NCBI GenBank assembly: GCA_021292105.1
Contig: CM037862.1
Coordinates: 6,862,765 to 6,926,764 of the forward strand
Reading direction: 5' to 3'
DNA length: 64,000 bases
Origin: Anadara kagoshimensis
Lineage: Eukaryota > Mollusca > Bivalvia > Arcoida > Arcidae
Shown in pieces: positions 35,046 to 48,590 of the stretch (its first letter is position 1; each line of letters opens with the position of its first letter). Below the pieces are notes generated by a model. The model saw only the letters and a list, made by a program, of their open reading frames with translations, did not search any database and had not been told where the DNA came from. The translations under genes were made by a program, and so were the position numbers.

Positions 35046-36439
35046 GTACTGAAGTGTTAAAATCTGTGGCTTATGCTCCACGGGGGAGTTTAAAAAGGCC
35101 CAAGTCAAGTAAGACAAGTGTTAAAATTGAAATGAAATAATAACAGTTTTACACTCAAACATGATCACATCCCTTTGTGACTACAATATTAGGAAATGGT
35201 TTTTTTCCATTATTATCCCGATACTATAATTAAGGGTTAAGTGGTTTACGGTGTTAATCTGGAACTTAAAAGTTTGTCATGTTGTGGACTAGCTAGCACT
35301 TTAGGATGTCGTTTATTTTTCATTAACAAGATTCCATTTTCCCGAATGGATTCGATTTAGATGAGTCATTTACTGCATAGGGTACGTGTAACCTGAAAAA
35401 CGGGGGTGTAGCTTAAAATAGCTGGTTTTTGCTCGAAATTAAAACTACGAGACGTATGTTTTTAAGTTATTCCTTGTGTTTGGCAGTTCCAAGGATTGAA
35501 CCCGGGTTAACTGTCATTAAACTGTTTGTTATACATGTACCACTTAATGATGTAAATATTATCGCTTGTGAATTTATTCTTAACTGGTTTAATGTGTAAA
35601 CGCAAAATCACAATACATAGACGTTGAGATGTCGTTTATTAATTCATTAACAAGACACTAGGTTGCCGAATTGATGGGTCTATTAAGGCATAGGTGGTAT
35701 GTGTAATCTTAAAAAAGATGGGGATTCTAAAAACACTAATTTCTTGATCAAAATATAAACGAAATGTGCTTTTAAGTTACTTATGGAATGTTTAAAAAGT
35801 TATCAAATAACATATTATACTAGTTATACACCACTAGACAGTCGTTGTGGAATACAATTCCTCATATTGTTTTCTCAAATATTTCTTCATTACTTTCGAT
35901 ATTTCCTTTCCGTTTTCCATTTTAAGGGATTTAAGTTCGCAAGATGATGTGTCTGTTGTCGCAAGATCGGGGTTTCCAGGCCTCCCATCCTTAAGATAGC
36001 TATGATATTCTACGGTTTACTGTTGCATAAATAGGTTTGAAACTAATAATTTTGTTATAAATTATTAAAACTAAACGCAGAGAGACGCAAACCATATGCC
36101 ATCTTCGGTATTTAAATTTAAATTCTAATGTTATTAAATCATTTGGATCTGGTAAAACTTCTGATGTGTGTACACAGGCGAATTTTGCATTCATAATAAA
36201 ATAGTTTATTGGTGTTAATATTTTATCTACAATAACCGCAATATACTGTTCTTCATTATAAATCAACACCTTGTCTGTGGCTATATAGAAGAACTTCTTT
36301 GACGGATGATATATTGCGGATTTTTTGTCAAACATGCTGTAAATTTTTTATGTCTTTGTAGAGTCAGAAATCATTTAATCACTCATATTTAATGCAATCA
36401 TTTGGTTTTCAACTGTTCAACTCTGAGACCTTCAGAGCT

Positions 36440-36527
36440 ATGACCTTCATTTACACAAGCATTAAAAAAGATGTTATTAACTTGTTTAAGAGAAATTCAG
36501 ACTTGATAAGGCTACAATTTACATTTC
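36440..36527 (+). pseudogene. Extra ASB first exon, third copy
   Basis: 88 bases with an in-frame ATG (MTFIYTSIKKDVINLF), phase-1 end and donor GTAAGC. It is the nearest such exon upstream of the copy C body but is about 14.6 kb from exon 1 of C. An alternative exon or a relic. Confidence 0.45.
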
Positions 36528-37194
36528 GTAAGCGTTAAAATCTGTGGCTTATGCTCCACGGGGGAGTTTAAAAAGGCCCAAGTCAAGTAAGACAAGTGTT
36601 AAAATTGAAATGAAATAATAACAGTTTTACACTCAAACATTATAACATCCCTTTGTGACTACAATTTTAGGAAATGTTTTTTTCAACATTATCCCGATAC
36701 TATAATTAAGGGTTAAGTGGTTTACGGTGTTAATCTGGAACTTAAAAGTCTGTCATGTTGTAGACTAGCTAGCACTTTAGGATGTCGTTTATTTTTCATT
36801 GACAAAATTTTTAAAATCGCTGGTTTTTGCTCGAAATTAAAACTACGAGACGTATGTTTTTAAGTTATTCCTTGTGTTTTCAAACAATTTCTCCAGAATT
36901 ATTTCGTCATTTTTGCTATTTGCGAACCGTTTTCCAAGTTCATGGTTTTGAGTTCACCGGATGATGAGTTTATTGTAGCCATCTTGGCTGTCCAAATTCT
37001 AAAATTAATTTACCTTAAAATTTTACAATTTTGCTCGAAGAATTTCTGTCAAGAGTAAGTCTAAAGAATTAAAATTTTAATAGAATGTGTCTATTGAAAA
37101 TTGTAGATGATAGTTACGATTTTTTTTTTTTTTTGAAAGTTGTTTAACGTTGTATCCGCAATTTAACCTATTCGCGACGAGAACTATTTTACTA

Positions 37195-37693
37195 AAGTCC
37201 ATTTACGATCCTTTAGTCTCTCGGTCTTTCGTAAAATTCTCTAAAACGAAACGTTTTATTGTAAAAGTAAAATCGTACATTTATTATACAATTCATGCCG
37301 TAATTAATTTTTAATATTTCTATCCTTAAACTTTTCTCAGTTTTGCCCCATACTCCGTAAATTTTGGTCAATTTTAAGCAACGGCTATTTTGTCTAAGTC
37401 CAACATTTCGGTCGAAACCATTTCGGACAGGGAAATACTGATCTAATTTGCATAAGAAATACTTATCGACAATAAGTTGATACGCAACACTACCCATGAT
37501 TGACAGGGACGGATATTGTTTTCATAAATTTGTTTATAAAATTACCCAAAATTATTTAAATTTATCCACATATGGTGTTATAGTTCTGCACGTAAGAGTA
37601 CGTCATGTACTAAAATGTTTTGTTTACAAGATTTTTGTACGAAATATAACATTCTTGCCACAATTCACGTGTAAATCATTATTTGAGACAACG

Positions 37694-37741
<48 letters not shown>

Positions 37742-38515
37742 GTACCATAGTTCTTACTGAAATTCATTTAAGAACGGTGATACTTAACCTTGACAAACTT
37801 AAAACAATTCACGTGCAAATCATTATTTGAGACAATGCTCTCTCTCTCTCGTTGTACTATTATTCTTTAATGGTAAATTATGATAACTAATTAAAATCGT
37901 GTGTACGGATAAGTAGAAAGACTGCAAGAACTTTGTCAAATCTACTTGGTGGCTGGCAAGAACTACCGTTACGTATTCATGATCAGGTGTACACGTGTTG
38001 TAAAAGTCGGTCAACTTTGACTTTAGCAATTTGGTAACCGGATTATAATAACAAATATTTCTGATCATTGTAGCAGAAAATATGGATTAAATAATAACGA
38101 TAAATTAACAAATGTGTAAATTTTTAGAGACATTCACTAAAAAAAGTTTTTAGGAAAACTGGTTGTGATATTAATATACACGTGGTTGGGGTGACTATCT
38201 TCGTAGAATCAAAGAAAATTGTGTAAATGACCCGTAACAGAAACTGATTAGCATATGAAAAACCCTCTCACTCCTGTTTTTGGTATCGCCGCAAAGGTTA
38301 GGAAAATGGCTCTAAAATAATTTACATAGCGATATCGAAGGCAATATTAAAAAGTTTTAATATGAAGTAAAGAGTGTAGATTAGACACCGGTTACATCAG
38401 GCCACATTACGGCATAGGCTTGTTTTCACGATGCAAAAAGCTATGATTTTTATTCACAAGTTAACCCCATGAAAAGGGGCAAAGACCAAGAGACTAATTG
38501 GTTGTAAACAGACTT
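37195..38515. mobile_element. TA-flanked inverted-repeat transposon
   Basis: 1321 bases starting AAGTCCATTTACG and ending in the complement of AAGTCTGTTTACA. The ends share about 30 imperfect bases (TAGTCTCT, GGTCT). TA flanks both sides (37193-37194, 38516-38517). The homologous sequence in unit A reads straight through (TTTTACTAATCTCT at about 15745) with a single TA. A TA target fits Tc1/mariner-like elements. No transposase frame is visible, so it is non-autonomous. Confidence 0.8.
37698..37850. repeat. (CT)n arrays in a short direct duplication
   Basis: CT array at 37698-37738 and a shorter one at 37837-37850. Each is preceded by near-identical sequence (ACAATTCACGTG, AAATCATTATTTGAGACAA), so about 140 bases were duplicated in tandem within the TA-flanked element. 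Confidence 0.85.
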
Positions 38516-38567
38516 TAATCTCTTTTATGTTCTGTCTTGCGCTAGCGCGCACTCAGGACGACTTTAA

Positions 38568-38760
38568 GTTGCTAGCTTACCCAGTCAGTACGCCACAGAC
38601 AAGCATACAATGTACTTAGTCACATTATACTGACACCAGGTGAATCAGTAAAGGCCAAGGAAAATTCAATTTCGCTCATGGGGTCTGAGCGGGACTCGAA
38701 CTCAAAGCGATGAGACACCCGGGATTTGTATACTGACGTCTTATCCGCTAGGGTACTGAC

Positions 38761-38832
<72 letters not shown>
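38568..38832 (-). mobile_element. SINE family 2 copy plus ATT/AGT microsatellite
   Basis: Near-identical to 21135-21400: A-box and B-box head at 38763-38683 (minus), then an ATT/AGT array at 38770-38832. It supplies the empty-site sequence (single TTAA at 38564-38567) for the piggyBac-type insertion. Confidence 0.7.
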
Positions 38833-38835
<3 letters not shown>

Positions 38836-39323
38836 ACCAATCAAATAAAAACCTAAAAGTTCAGCCAATCGACTCGAAAATAAATATCAAATAAACATTG
38901 TCTACTAAGAAAAAGGTGCTCAAATATATTTGAAGAAACTCACAATATTCAAGAAGATGTTTTTAATATACACCATTTAATATCGGACCACAAGTGAACG
39001 GGTTATTCAACTAAGGTACGAACAAATTATAACGAGGTATATTGCTCTTATATATAAATTAATTTTTTCACAGAAACGTGCGTGTTGTGTTTAAATGTAT
39101 CTTAAATCAATCTGTTGCGATCCGCTAATTCTACTGTTTAGGTAGTTTCCTCCTATTTTAAGGGCACCGTCAGTGATAAGTAATACAAATGTCAATAATG
39201 AAAAGTCGTACTACTATAATGGCAATTATAATAAAAGTATAAAAATTATTTAAGAACTAGCGAATAAAAAACATTGGCTGCTGAACATAAAACATACGCA
39301 TTTCATAGCTATATGGCTATGAT
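38833..39323 (+). other. ASB-array flank, 5' part of unit C
   Basis: Homologous to 21401-21888. Non-coding. It stops at ATGAT (39319-39323), the target of the next insertion; the flank resumes at 50444. Confidence 0.6.
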
Positions 39324-40865
39324 CATAGGCGTAGGAGGGTTTTTAATATTGGGGGGGGGGGGGCAAACCGAAGCTATGTCGTATGTCGTGCCGCAGGTAC
39401 GACCTCGTGCCTATGGCACGAGGCGGGGAGAGTATGAGAGGGGTGCTAAACCCCTCGCATAGGTGGGGGTCCGGAAAATTTTCAAAACTAAGTCCTGTCT
39501 AGACGCATTTTCAATCTATTTGTGCATCGTTTTGATAGATTTAAAATACTGTGATATCAAGGCAAGATTATATAAAATAACCGTATGACAAAAGTTCCAT
39601 AATCACCCTCTCATTGGAGATTGATATCAGAGGTTGATCCAGAATTTTAGAAAGGGGGCGTATAATGTGAGATTTGAAGGCTTGAACCTTCTAGGGGGGT
39701 ACGGGGGCATGCTCCCCCGGAAAATTTTGAAAAAGTTTTTTTTTTTATATTTTTTTTATTTTTGTAAAGCAAACATGAAATATCATAGTTCTACATAATT
39801 GTTATATACAATCATAATACAATATATACAATATACAAATTTTCTGCATGGTTATCCAATACATGTAAATAGTGAAAAAAAAATTAAATTAGAACACTGT
39901 AAATATATTTCCAAAACCTATCAAAAATTTCTAATTTTCCCAAATTGCTTAATCTTATTCTTTCTAATGCTATATTATAGTTTAATTTTGTTCTTAAACT
40001 GTTAAAATTTAATTTGCTATCATTTGATCTGGCGTTGTATATATAATTTCTTACTAGGATAAATATGAAGTTTAAAGGTTTTAATTTTTCTGAAATGTAT
40101 GGGTTACCAAAGATAGCCGTTTTAGGATTTATTTCTAAATTTATTCCATTATTTTCAAATAAATTTTCTAATTTCTCCCAAAGATTATAAACATGTTGAC
40201 ACTCCCAAAACAAATGTACTATATTTTCCGCAAATGTGTTACAAAATTTACATTTATCATCTGTTCTTATTCCAATTTTTTTCAGATAACTATTTGTTGC
40301 TAAAATGTTATTATTTATTCTATATTGAAACCATTGGAGATAAGTATTTTTGGTTGTATAAAAAGGTATGCTATTGTAAATTTTCCATTCTTTATCTCCA
40401 ATGTTAAACTCTGATTTCCATTTTATTTCACTTGTCTGTATTTTGTTTGTCTTAATTAAACATAAGTACATGTCTTTAGCGCCTTTTTTAGATTTAAAAA
40501 TTATTTTTAAGTGAAACGGTATAAAGGGGTTTATTGTTTTAATGTTGTTGGGGTGTATCTTAAGTGTTTTTATATACTCTTTAATTGAATTTATAAGACT
40601 CTTATACTCTAGAAAATTTGTTTTAATGTTGTATTTTAGTTTAAAAGTTTCATAATTCAGTAATTGTTGGTTTTCATCTATTAAATCTTTTATGAAAAAC
40701 GATATTATTTTTCAAATATTCTTTATAAAGTATTGTTTCGTTGTTTATTTTTATATTTATATTACACCATATGCACGAAGATTCAATGTCGTTCCAGTTT
40801 TGAGGACTGAGTTTTATTTGTAAAATAGACCATGCTTCCAAAACATCTTTCCAAAATGTATTTTT

Positions 40866-43053
40866 ACGTAGGAAAGTCGAAGACTTTTCAGAGTATTGTC
40901 GACGTTTGGTAACTAACGGCGTATCGATGTAAACAAAATCTTCCCTTAACCAAAACACTACTGTTACAAGAAATAGACCCATATACAAGAGCCCGATCTT
41001 AATTTTACAAATGCATTTCTGGTTATTTGTAATTGGTTTTTGAATGCCAAATTTCAGGCAAGTATTTTAAAACAACTTCAATGACTGAAATAAAACAAAC
41101 AAACAACAATCCACACACTGATACAGCGAGTAGGAATTTCGAACCTAGTCCCGTCTGTGAAGTCAGATTTGCATATATAATTAGGCAATGGATTTGATTG
41201 GTCAGTGGGCAGAACTTTCACTTTCAGATTCATTTTATACTACATGCTAAAATGACACATTTAAACAATATTTTGGCTACTGATGTGATAAATAAAAACA
41301 ATTTTTTCGTGGTTAAATAACATTTATTTCACGTCGTCCGTTTAGAAAATATTGAGTCGATCTAGAAAATCTTACGCATCTTAAACTACAGTAGCCCGTA
41401 TGTAAACAAATATTTTACATCAGCGATCTAAATATAGAATTTTTTGTTTTCTTTCACATCGAAAATTTACGACATTATCGGGAATACAGTTTTTAAACGT
41501 ACACGTTACTTTTATCCGGGACAATCGGGGATATTGTGACAGAATTTTCACCACTTTATGAGAAGCAAAATTAACGTGTATCAGCATTATATAACTGTTA
41601 ATTAACGTCGTAATAAATATATATAACTAGACAGTTCAGTCTGAATGCAAATTTTATATTAGCGACCACCCGTGTCCACAACAGACATTCTCTTTTAAAT
41701 GCCATCTCCGGGAACAAAAAAGTCATAAAAAAAATCCACGTGTATGTTAAACTTGCACAGAATAAAATGCAAAGTCCGAGATTGTGTTATTCTTACCTTA
41801 TATTTAATTCATAAAAATCCTGGTGGCCACTTGATAATTAATCCGTTAAATAGAAGCTGATAAAAATAAAATCCCGAAAGAATAACAACTCTGTAAAGTT
41901 CAGGTAGACACTGTCAACTAAAAATAGAACGATGTCTGGTTCTTTAGACTATTTATTCAGTGGGCCTCACAGCGGGAGTAAATTACCTGGACATTTAAAA
42001 TTGGTAAAATAAAATTATCTGACCACCTAATAATACTTAAATTCAAAGTAGATCTAATTTTATTGTAGCAGAGGATTATTGGAATTTCATTTATCCAAAT
42101 AATCATCAATTAATTATTAAGAAATATTGCCCCCTTTTGTACACCATTCTTGTCAACAAACTTCTGAAAGAGACAGTTGCCTGGACAACTTCTGTAATTG
42201 GAGATGCAAATTGTTAGCTTAGGGGCTATATATAGGTTGTGTCAGAATTATATCAATTCAGGCTTTTGAAGCTCACTTGGTCAATTTATATTTATTCAAC
42301 AATAATTTTAACTACATTTAAATGATTTTTTTTAATTTTCGTTTTATTTTATTTTTTCAAATTAACTGTGTATTCAATCACTTAAATTACTGACTTAAAA
42401 AGAGAGGAAACAAGTTAATGTGTCAAATGCAAATCAAAGGAAGTAGCTGGTCATGGTGAAGGTGTTTAATGTGATAATGACACTATATTGATGATGATGT
42501 GACATGATGATCTGATGAAGATGATGATAATAATGGTGACATTAATTCTGCTGCTGACGACGACAATGATGATGATGATGATATGAGTTCTGTTGATGCC
42601 AATGATGATGATAATGATGATTGTGATGAAGATGGTGATAATGATGGTGATGATGACATTAAGTTCTGCTGCTGCCAATGATGATGATGATGATGATGAT
42701 GACGATGTGACATGAGGAGCTATAATGATGATGATGATTATGGTGACATGAGTTCTGTTGCTGCCCATGATGATGTTGATGATGTAACCATGTTAATAAT
42801 GTGACATGAGGATTTCTGATAATGATTTTGATAATGATGTTGGAGATAGTCTGACATGGGTTCTGCTGCTGCTGATGATGATGATGATCATTGTGATGAC
42901 GATGATGATAATGTCTTCACGTTGATGATAATGTAACAGGTGGAGTTTTGATGATGATGATGATGATAATGATGATGATGGTGGTGGTGGTGGTGTTGAA
43001 TTGCCATTTGAAGTTCTGATAAAGATATTGTTCAACAACATAACCCTGCTGTT

Positions 43054-43104
<51 letters not shown>

Positions 43105-44215
43105 GTGGTCGTCATCACCATCAGAACTATTCATGTCATATTATCATCGTGATAATGGTGGTGATGATGGTAATGATCATCTGATGGTGATGGTGATGAT
43201 GATGATGATGATAATATTCAGTTCTGCTGAAGCTGATTATGATGGTAATAACTCATGATGGTGATGATAAAGACATCGTTTTCATGTTGATGATGATGTG
43301 ACAAGAGGATTTCTAATGATGATGATGATGATGATCTGATGAAGATGATTATGCTTATGATGGTAATTTTGACATTCAGTACTTCTGCTGCTGATGATGA
43401 TGATGACGATGATGATGATGTCACCATGATGATTATGTGATATTAATAGCTATGATGATGATGACAATGATGATGTTGTTACCACATTAATGATGTGACA
43501 TGAGGATTTCTGATAATGATTATGATGATGATGATGACGGTGACATGAGGATTTCTGATAATGATTATGATGATGATGGCGCTGATAGTAGTGACATGGG
43601 TTCTACTGCTGCTGCCAATGATGATGGTAATGATGATGCATGGTGATGATGATGATGTCTTCATGTTGATGATAATGTAATATGAGGAGTGATGATAATG
43701 ATGATGATGATGATTATGATGATGAATTGCCATTGGATTTCTGATGTCAAAGATGTTGGTTATGATTTCTGACTGAAATTAGACCCAAAACAACAACATA
43801 ACTCTGCTGTTGCTACTACAAAATCATTGTATCTTTTCAGATAACAAGGTTTTGTATCATCACCATCAGTAGCAGCATAATCATCATCATCACCACCATC
43901 ATCATCAGTATTCATGCCATATCATCATCATCTTCTTCATCATAATAACCATCAGTAGTAGAATTCATGTCACCAATACTGTTATCATCATTGTCATCAT
44001 CATCATCAGCAGCAGCATCATCATGATTCATCGTCTTCATCAGAACTTTTCATGTTACATCAACATCAAAAAATGAAATCATATTCATCATCACCATCTT
44101 CATCAGTAACTACTCATGTCACATTCCCATCACCATCATCATAATCATAATCATCATCATCATAGGCAACAGCAGAACCATAACTATCATCATCACTACT
44201 TTCCTACGTTCAGCA
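40866..44215. mobile_element. Insertion within LINE ORF2
   Basis: ORF2 coding breaks off after EYLNKKIHNINQ and resumes at NTFWKDV. The intervening 3.35 kb begins ACGTAGGAAAGT and ends in the exact complement ACTTTCCTACGT, a 12-base inverted repeat. No target duplication is clear. The left half (40880-42450) is AT-rich without a recognised gene; a B-box-like AGGTTCGAAAT lies at about 41138 (minus). The right half is the GAT array. Confidence 0.6.
42465..44170. repeat. Large GAT-rich array with inverted second half
   Basis: Degenerate GAT/GAC/AAT trinucleotides dominate 42465-43740 and are mixed with repeated sub-motifs (GACATGAGGATTTCTGATAA at about 42807, 43498 and 43543; TTCTGCTGCTG). From 43855 to 44170 the composition switches to CAT/ATC triplets with CAGCAGCAG, the complement of the first half. 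Frames rich in His, Ser, Asp or Ile here are artefacts of the repeat. Confidence 0.9.
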
Positions 44216-47063
44216 CTATCAGTGCTTTGATTAATATTATGTATTTTCTTATTTAAATATTCCACTCCTATAGTGGCAATGTCATTACTTTGAAAATTAA
44301 AACTTCTAGATAACCTTAAACATTTAGAATCCCTTTGTAAGAGTCTTCGTATCCAGGTCATTTTTAAGGCTTTGATGAAAGATGTAAGATCGATCATTTT
44401 TAACCCTCCCTTCTGATAATTTTGAATTATTATATCTCTTTTGATTCTGTCAATTTTATTGTTCCAGATAAAGTCATAAAATAAAGTGTTTAATTTATAT
44501 ATTAACTCATTTGTAGGATTAGGTAAACTTATGAATAAGTGATTGAATTTTGAAATAACAAGCGATTTTATTAAAGTAATTTTACCGAGTGGTGTCAAAC
44601 TTCTCGTTTTCCATATCTGAATTAATTTTTCTGCTTGTTTAACTTTTCCATCATAGTTTAAAGATATCATTTTATCTAAATCTACATGAAATTTTATTCC
44701 TAATAAAGTAAAAGTATGTCCCCACTCCAGTTTTAATCGATGATTAAATGTTTCTCCAGAAAATTTTTTGCAACCTATCCAAACTGTTTTACATTTATTT
44801 ATATTGGTATTCAATCCAGAAATGTTGGCAAAGAAATTTAAAGTTTTTAAAGATTCATCTATAGATTTATAAGACCCATCTAAAATAAGAGATGTGTCAT
44901 CAGCAAATTGTGAAATTTTAAATTCTTCTTTATTTATTGTAATACCTTTGATTTCTTTATTATTTTTTATCATAATACTTAGTATTTCGGCACATATTAA
45001 AAAAAGGTAACTTGAAATTGGGTCCCCTTGTCTCACTCCCCTGCCTACCGCAAAAAATTCTGAGACAATGTTGTTTTGCACTACTGCAGAAGAAATATTT
45101 GTATATAAGATTTTTATCCATCTTTTAATAGACTCCCCAAAATTGAAAAAGTCAAGAACCTCGAATAAAAAATCCCACGATACCGAATCATATGCTTTTT
45201 GAAAATCAATCAAATATAACATACCAGGTATGTTATGGTTTTCAGTATATGTCATTATATCAGCGATTAGCCTAATATTTTCAGCTATGTGTCTACCACT
45301 TAAAAAACCAGTTTGGTCCTCTGATATTATTTTATTTAAGACAGATTTAAAACGCTCTGCTATACAACCAGAAGCTATTTTATATACAACATTTAGTAAA
45401 GTGATCGGTCTCCAGTTTTGTAAATATTCTCTCGGCTTATCTCCTTTGGGTATACACATAATAATTCCTTGTTTTTGAGTTATAGACAATTCCCCTTTAT
45501 GTAACCTTCATTTATTGACCTTAGTACATATATTCCCAAATCTTTCCAAAAAAATTTAAAAAATTCTACCGTAAACCCATCAGACCCTGGACTCTTGTTA
45601 TTTTTCATTTTCTTTAATACAGACAATGCTTCATTATTACTTATTTCTCCCTCCAGTTTTAAATTGTCATTTTGGTTTAGTTTATTTATATCTATCAGTT
45701 TAAATTCATTTTTTAAATCTATTTTTTCTGTCTTTTTTTCTTCATAGAGTTTTGAATAAAATGATTTAACTTCATTAAGAATTTCTTTTTGATTAGTTAT
45801 TTCGTTTCCACTTTTATCTATTAATCTACTAATCGTTTTATTTTCGAAATTATGATTTTCCAAATTAAGAAAGTATTTATTTGGTTTTTCCCCTTCCTCG
45901 ATCCACTGCACTCTTGATCTTATTATACTACCTTTTAATTTTTCATTTCTAACGGTTTCCAAATTTTCTTTTAAATCCTGCAACACCGATAGGTCTTCTT
46001 GGTTTAAATTATTTTTATTTTCTAACTTTAATATTTGATTTTTTAAATTAGTTTCTACTTTATTTTTTTCCTTTTTAATGAAAGATGAGTGTGCAATACA
46101 TTTTCCTCGGATTTCCATTAAAAGTGTTTCTAGGAATAGTTGGTCAGATATTGTAAACTGTATATTATCTATATTATTTAAATTATCTAAGTTATATAAA
46201 GGTACCATGTATTGTTTAACAGTATCTTTTATACATCGTTTAATTTTATCAATGAACACCTGATCGCGTAATAAGTTGGCGTTAAATTTCCAAAGGCCCC
46301 TACCCTTAACAAAATTATTTGGCTTAAGAGACAAGATTACCATAGAATGATCCGACCTATAACTGGGTTCAATTTGAACTTTACATACTTGATTAAATAT
46401 ACTGTCACTTATTAGAAAAAAGTCCAATCTAGATTGTTTAAGAGGTTTGCTTCTTCTCCATGTATACCTTTTTAAATTAGGATATAGTTTTCTAAAAGGA
46501 TCAGTCAAATTGTATGTATCTTTAATTTCCAAAACCTTTTTCTAGCCCTTGGGTTATTTATATTTTTATATTTATCCATATCAAGATCAGGTTCTTGTAT
46601 CAAATTAAAATCTCCACATATAATATTTGTTGTGCAACTAAGTGTCTCTATATGTCTAACTAATTTTGTATAAAAATCAGGTGAATCTATTAGGGCCATA
46701 TAAATTCAGTAAATTAAATCTGAAATTATTCATTTCTACATCTAATATTAAAAAATTACCATCGGTATCTGTTATTTCTTTATGTATTTTAACATCTGAA
46801 CCCTTTTGAAAAAGAATACAAACACCCCTAGCGTTTGATGTATATGCGGAAAAAAAGCTTTTACCATCCCATTGACTTTTTACTGTATTTTCAATTGCAC
46901 TCGAAAAATGTACATCTTGTAAGCAATAAATATGACAATTCATATCTTTAAGGTAACTAAAAACATCGTGCCGTTTCTTAAAATCGGATAAACCTCTACA
47001 ATTATAAGACAATATTCTAATTACAGTGTCAAACGTTTTATCATCGCTTTTATCTACACTCAT

Positions 47064-47194
47064 GATTTAAATGATATAATAACAATGCGTTGTAATATAT
47101 CAAAAACTTATACATATAATCTACATGCAGTATGAAAGATAACTTATTTACAAAAATACAACTACGTATTTGACTATTCATGTTTGCTTGCATT

Positions 47195-47249
<55 letters not shown>

Positions 47250-48518
47250 TGGAAGTGGAAGAATTGTATTAACAATAAGGTGTTGCTAATACAGGCGCCT
47301 TTCCTAGAATAACGGGATACATTAAGTATTTGATAGTATGATTATATACAAGTAAAATATCTATACAAACAAAAGCATGTCATTTCGGCCGCAAGGATGA
47401 CTTAACAAAGGGTAAATCAGTTATTACTTGATACAAGTATTACAGTAAGTATTACTTATTATATAACATATTATGATATACGCGTACTTCAAGAAAACAA
47501 AAAATGTATACATATACCTATATACATACACTTGTGTGCGTGACTATATGTGTGTGAGTGCGCGTATGTGTATGTGTGCGCACATTTCGGGCCGATATTA
47601 CCCTATCCTTTTTTGTGTAGTACTATCTTTTGTATGTGCAAATTTTGAATATTTACAAAATAGTACAAAAGTAGCACATAACAATTATGATAGATAAATT
47701 GATAGTTGTATATTAAGAGGAAAAAAAACAATATTAAAAACCGTAACGTACATGTGCGCGCGCATTTCGGGCCGATATTACTCTATCCTTTTTAGTGTAG
47801 TACTATCTTTTGTATGTGCAAATTTTGAATATTTACAAAATAGTACAAAAGTAGCACATAACAATTATGATAGAAAATTGATATTTGTATATGAAGAGGA
47901 AAAAAAAACAATATTAAAAACCGTAACGTACATGTGCGCGCGCATTTCGGGCCGATATTACTCTATCCTTTTTAGTGTAGTACTATCTTTTGTATGTGCA
48001 AATTTTGAATATTTACAAAATAGTACAAAAGTAGCACATAACAATTATGATAGATAAATTGATAGTTGCATATGAAGAGGGAACAAAAAACATATTAAAA
48101 AACCGCAACGTACATGTGCGCGCGCATTTCGGGCCGATATTACTCTATCCTTTTTAGTGTAGTACAATATTGTATGTGCAAATTTTGAATATTTACAAAA
48201 TAGTACAAAAGTAGCACATAACAATTATGATAGATAAATTGATAGTTGCATATGAAGAGGGAAAAAAAGTACATAAGGAATATACAAAATAATGTATAAT
48301 AGCGCTTGCACTTAGTGTCTATGCAATGTATTTTCTGGGATTGTACTGTTATGATCAACTCAGATACATGTATTATTACTAAACATTGTACATCGTAAGT
48401 GTATTACAGAATACAAATATATAGCATAATAATTCTAAAAAGTATAATACACATTTATATGAGAGGAAAAAAAACGCGCATAGACACAGTACAAAACCAA
48501 GAAGAAGGATATAGATAG

Positions 48519-48590
<72 letters not shown>

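Larger units (their letters stand above)
34415..36800 (+). repeat. 1.48 kb internal tandem duplication
   Basis: Sequence from about 34420 to 35340 recurs at about 35900-36800 (AAGGGATTTAAGTTCGCAAG at 34441 and again at 35924). Each copy contains a degenerate ASB first exon. About 550 bases between them (35345-35895) are not duplicated. Unit A has only one copy, so the duplication arose in this unit. Confidence 0.8.
39884..47063 (-). pseudogene. LINE ORF2: endonuclease, reverse transcriptase, zinc knuckle
   Basis: The Met at 47063 opens an APE endonuclease (SYNCRGL, CLQDVH, NLYGPN; then GDFN and SDHSMV). A linker follows, then reverse transcriptase with KNNKSPGSDGFTVEFF, NWRPITLLN, LIDFQKAYDSVSW, RGVRQGDPIS and the catalytic FADDTSLIL. 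The C-terminal part (40860-39884) has NTFWKDVLEAWS and CKFCNTFAENIVHLFWEC, an L1/Tx1-type zinc knuckle. Frameshifts lie near 46690, 46525, 45485 and 40680, and 40866-44215 is foreign. The unbroken protein would nick DNA and copy the LINE RNA; this copy cannot. The motifs are well preserved, so the copy is young. Confidence 0.85.

Noticed and set aside
42466-43733. Frames rich in Ile, His, Ser or Asp
   Set aside because: All are translations of the GAT/ATC array in different frames.
47473-48057. Repeated frames starting MCARISGRYY
   Set aside because: They arise because the 180-base tandem unit happens to be open in one frame; they are antisense to the LINE and show no family match.
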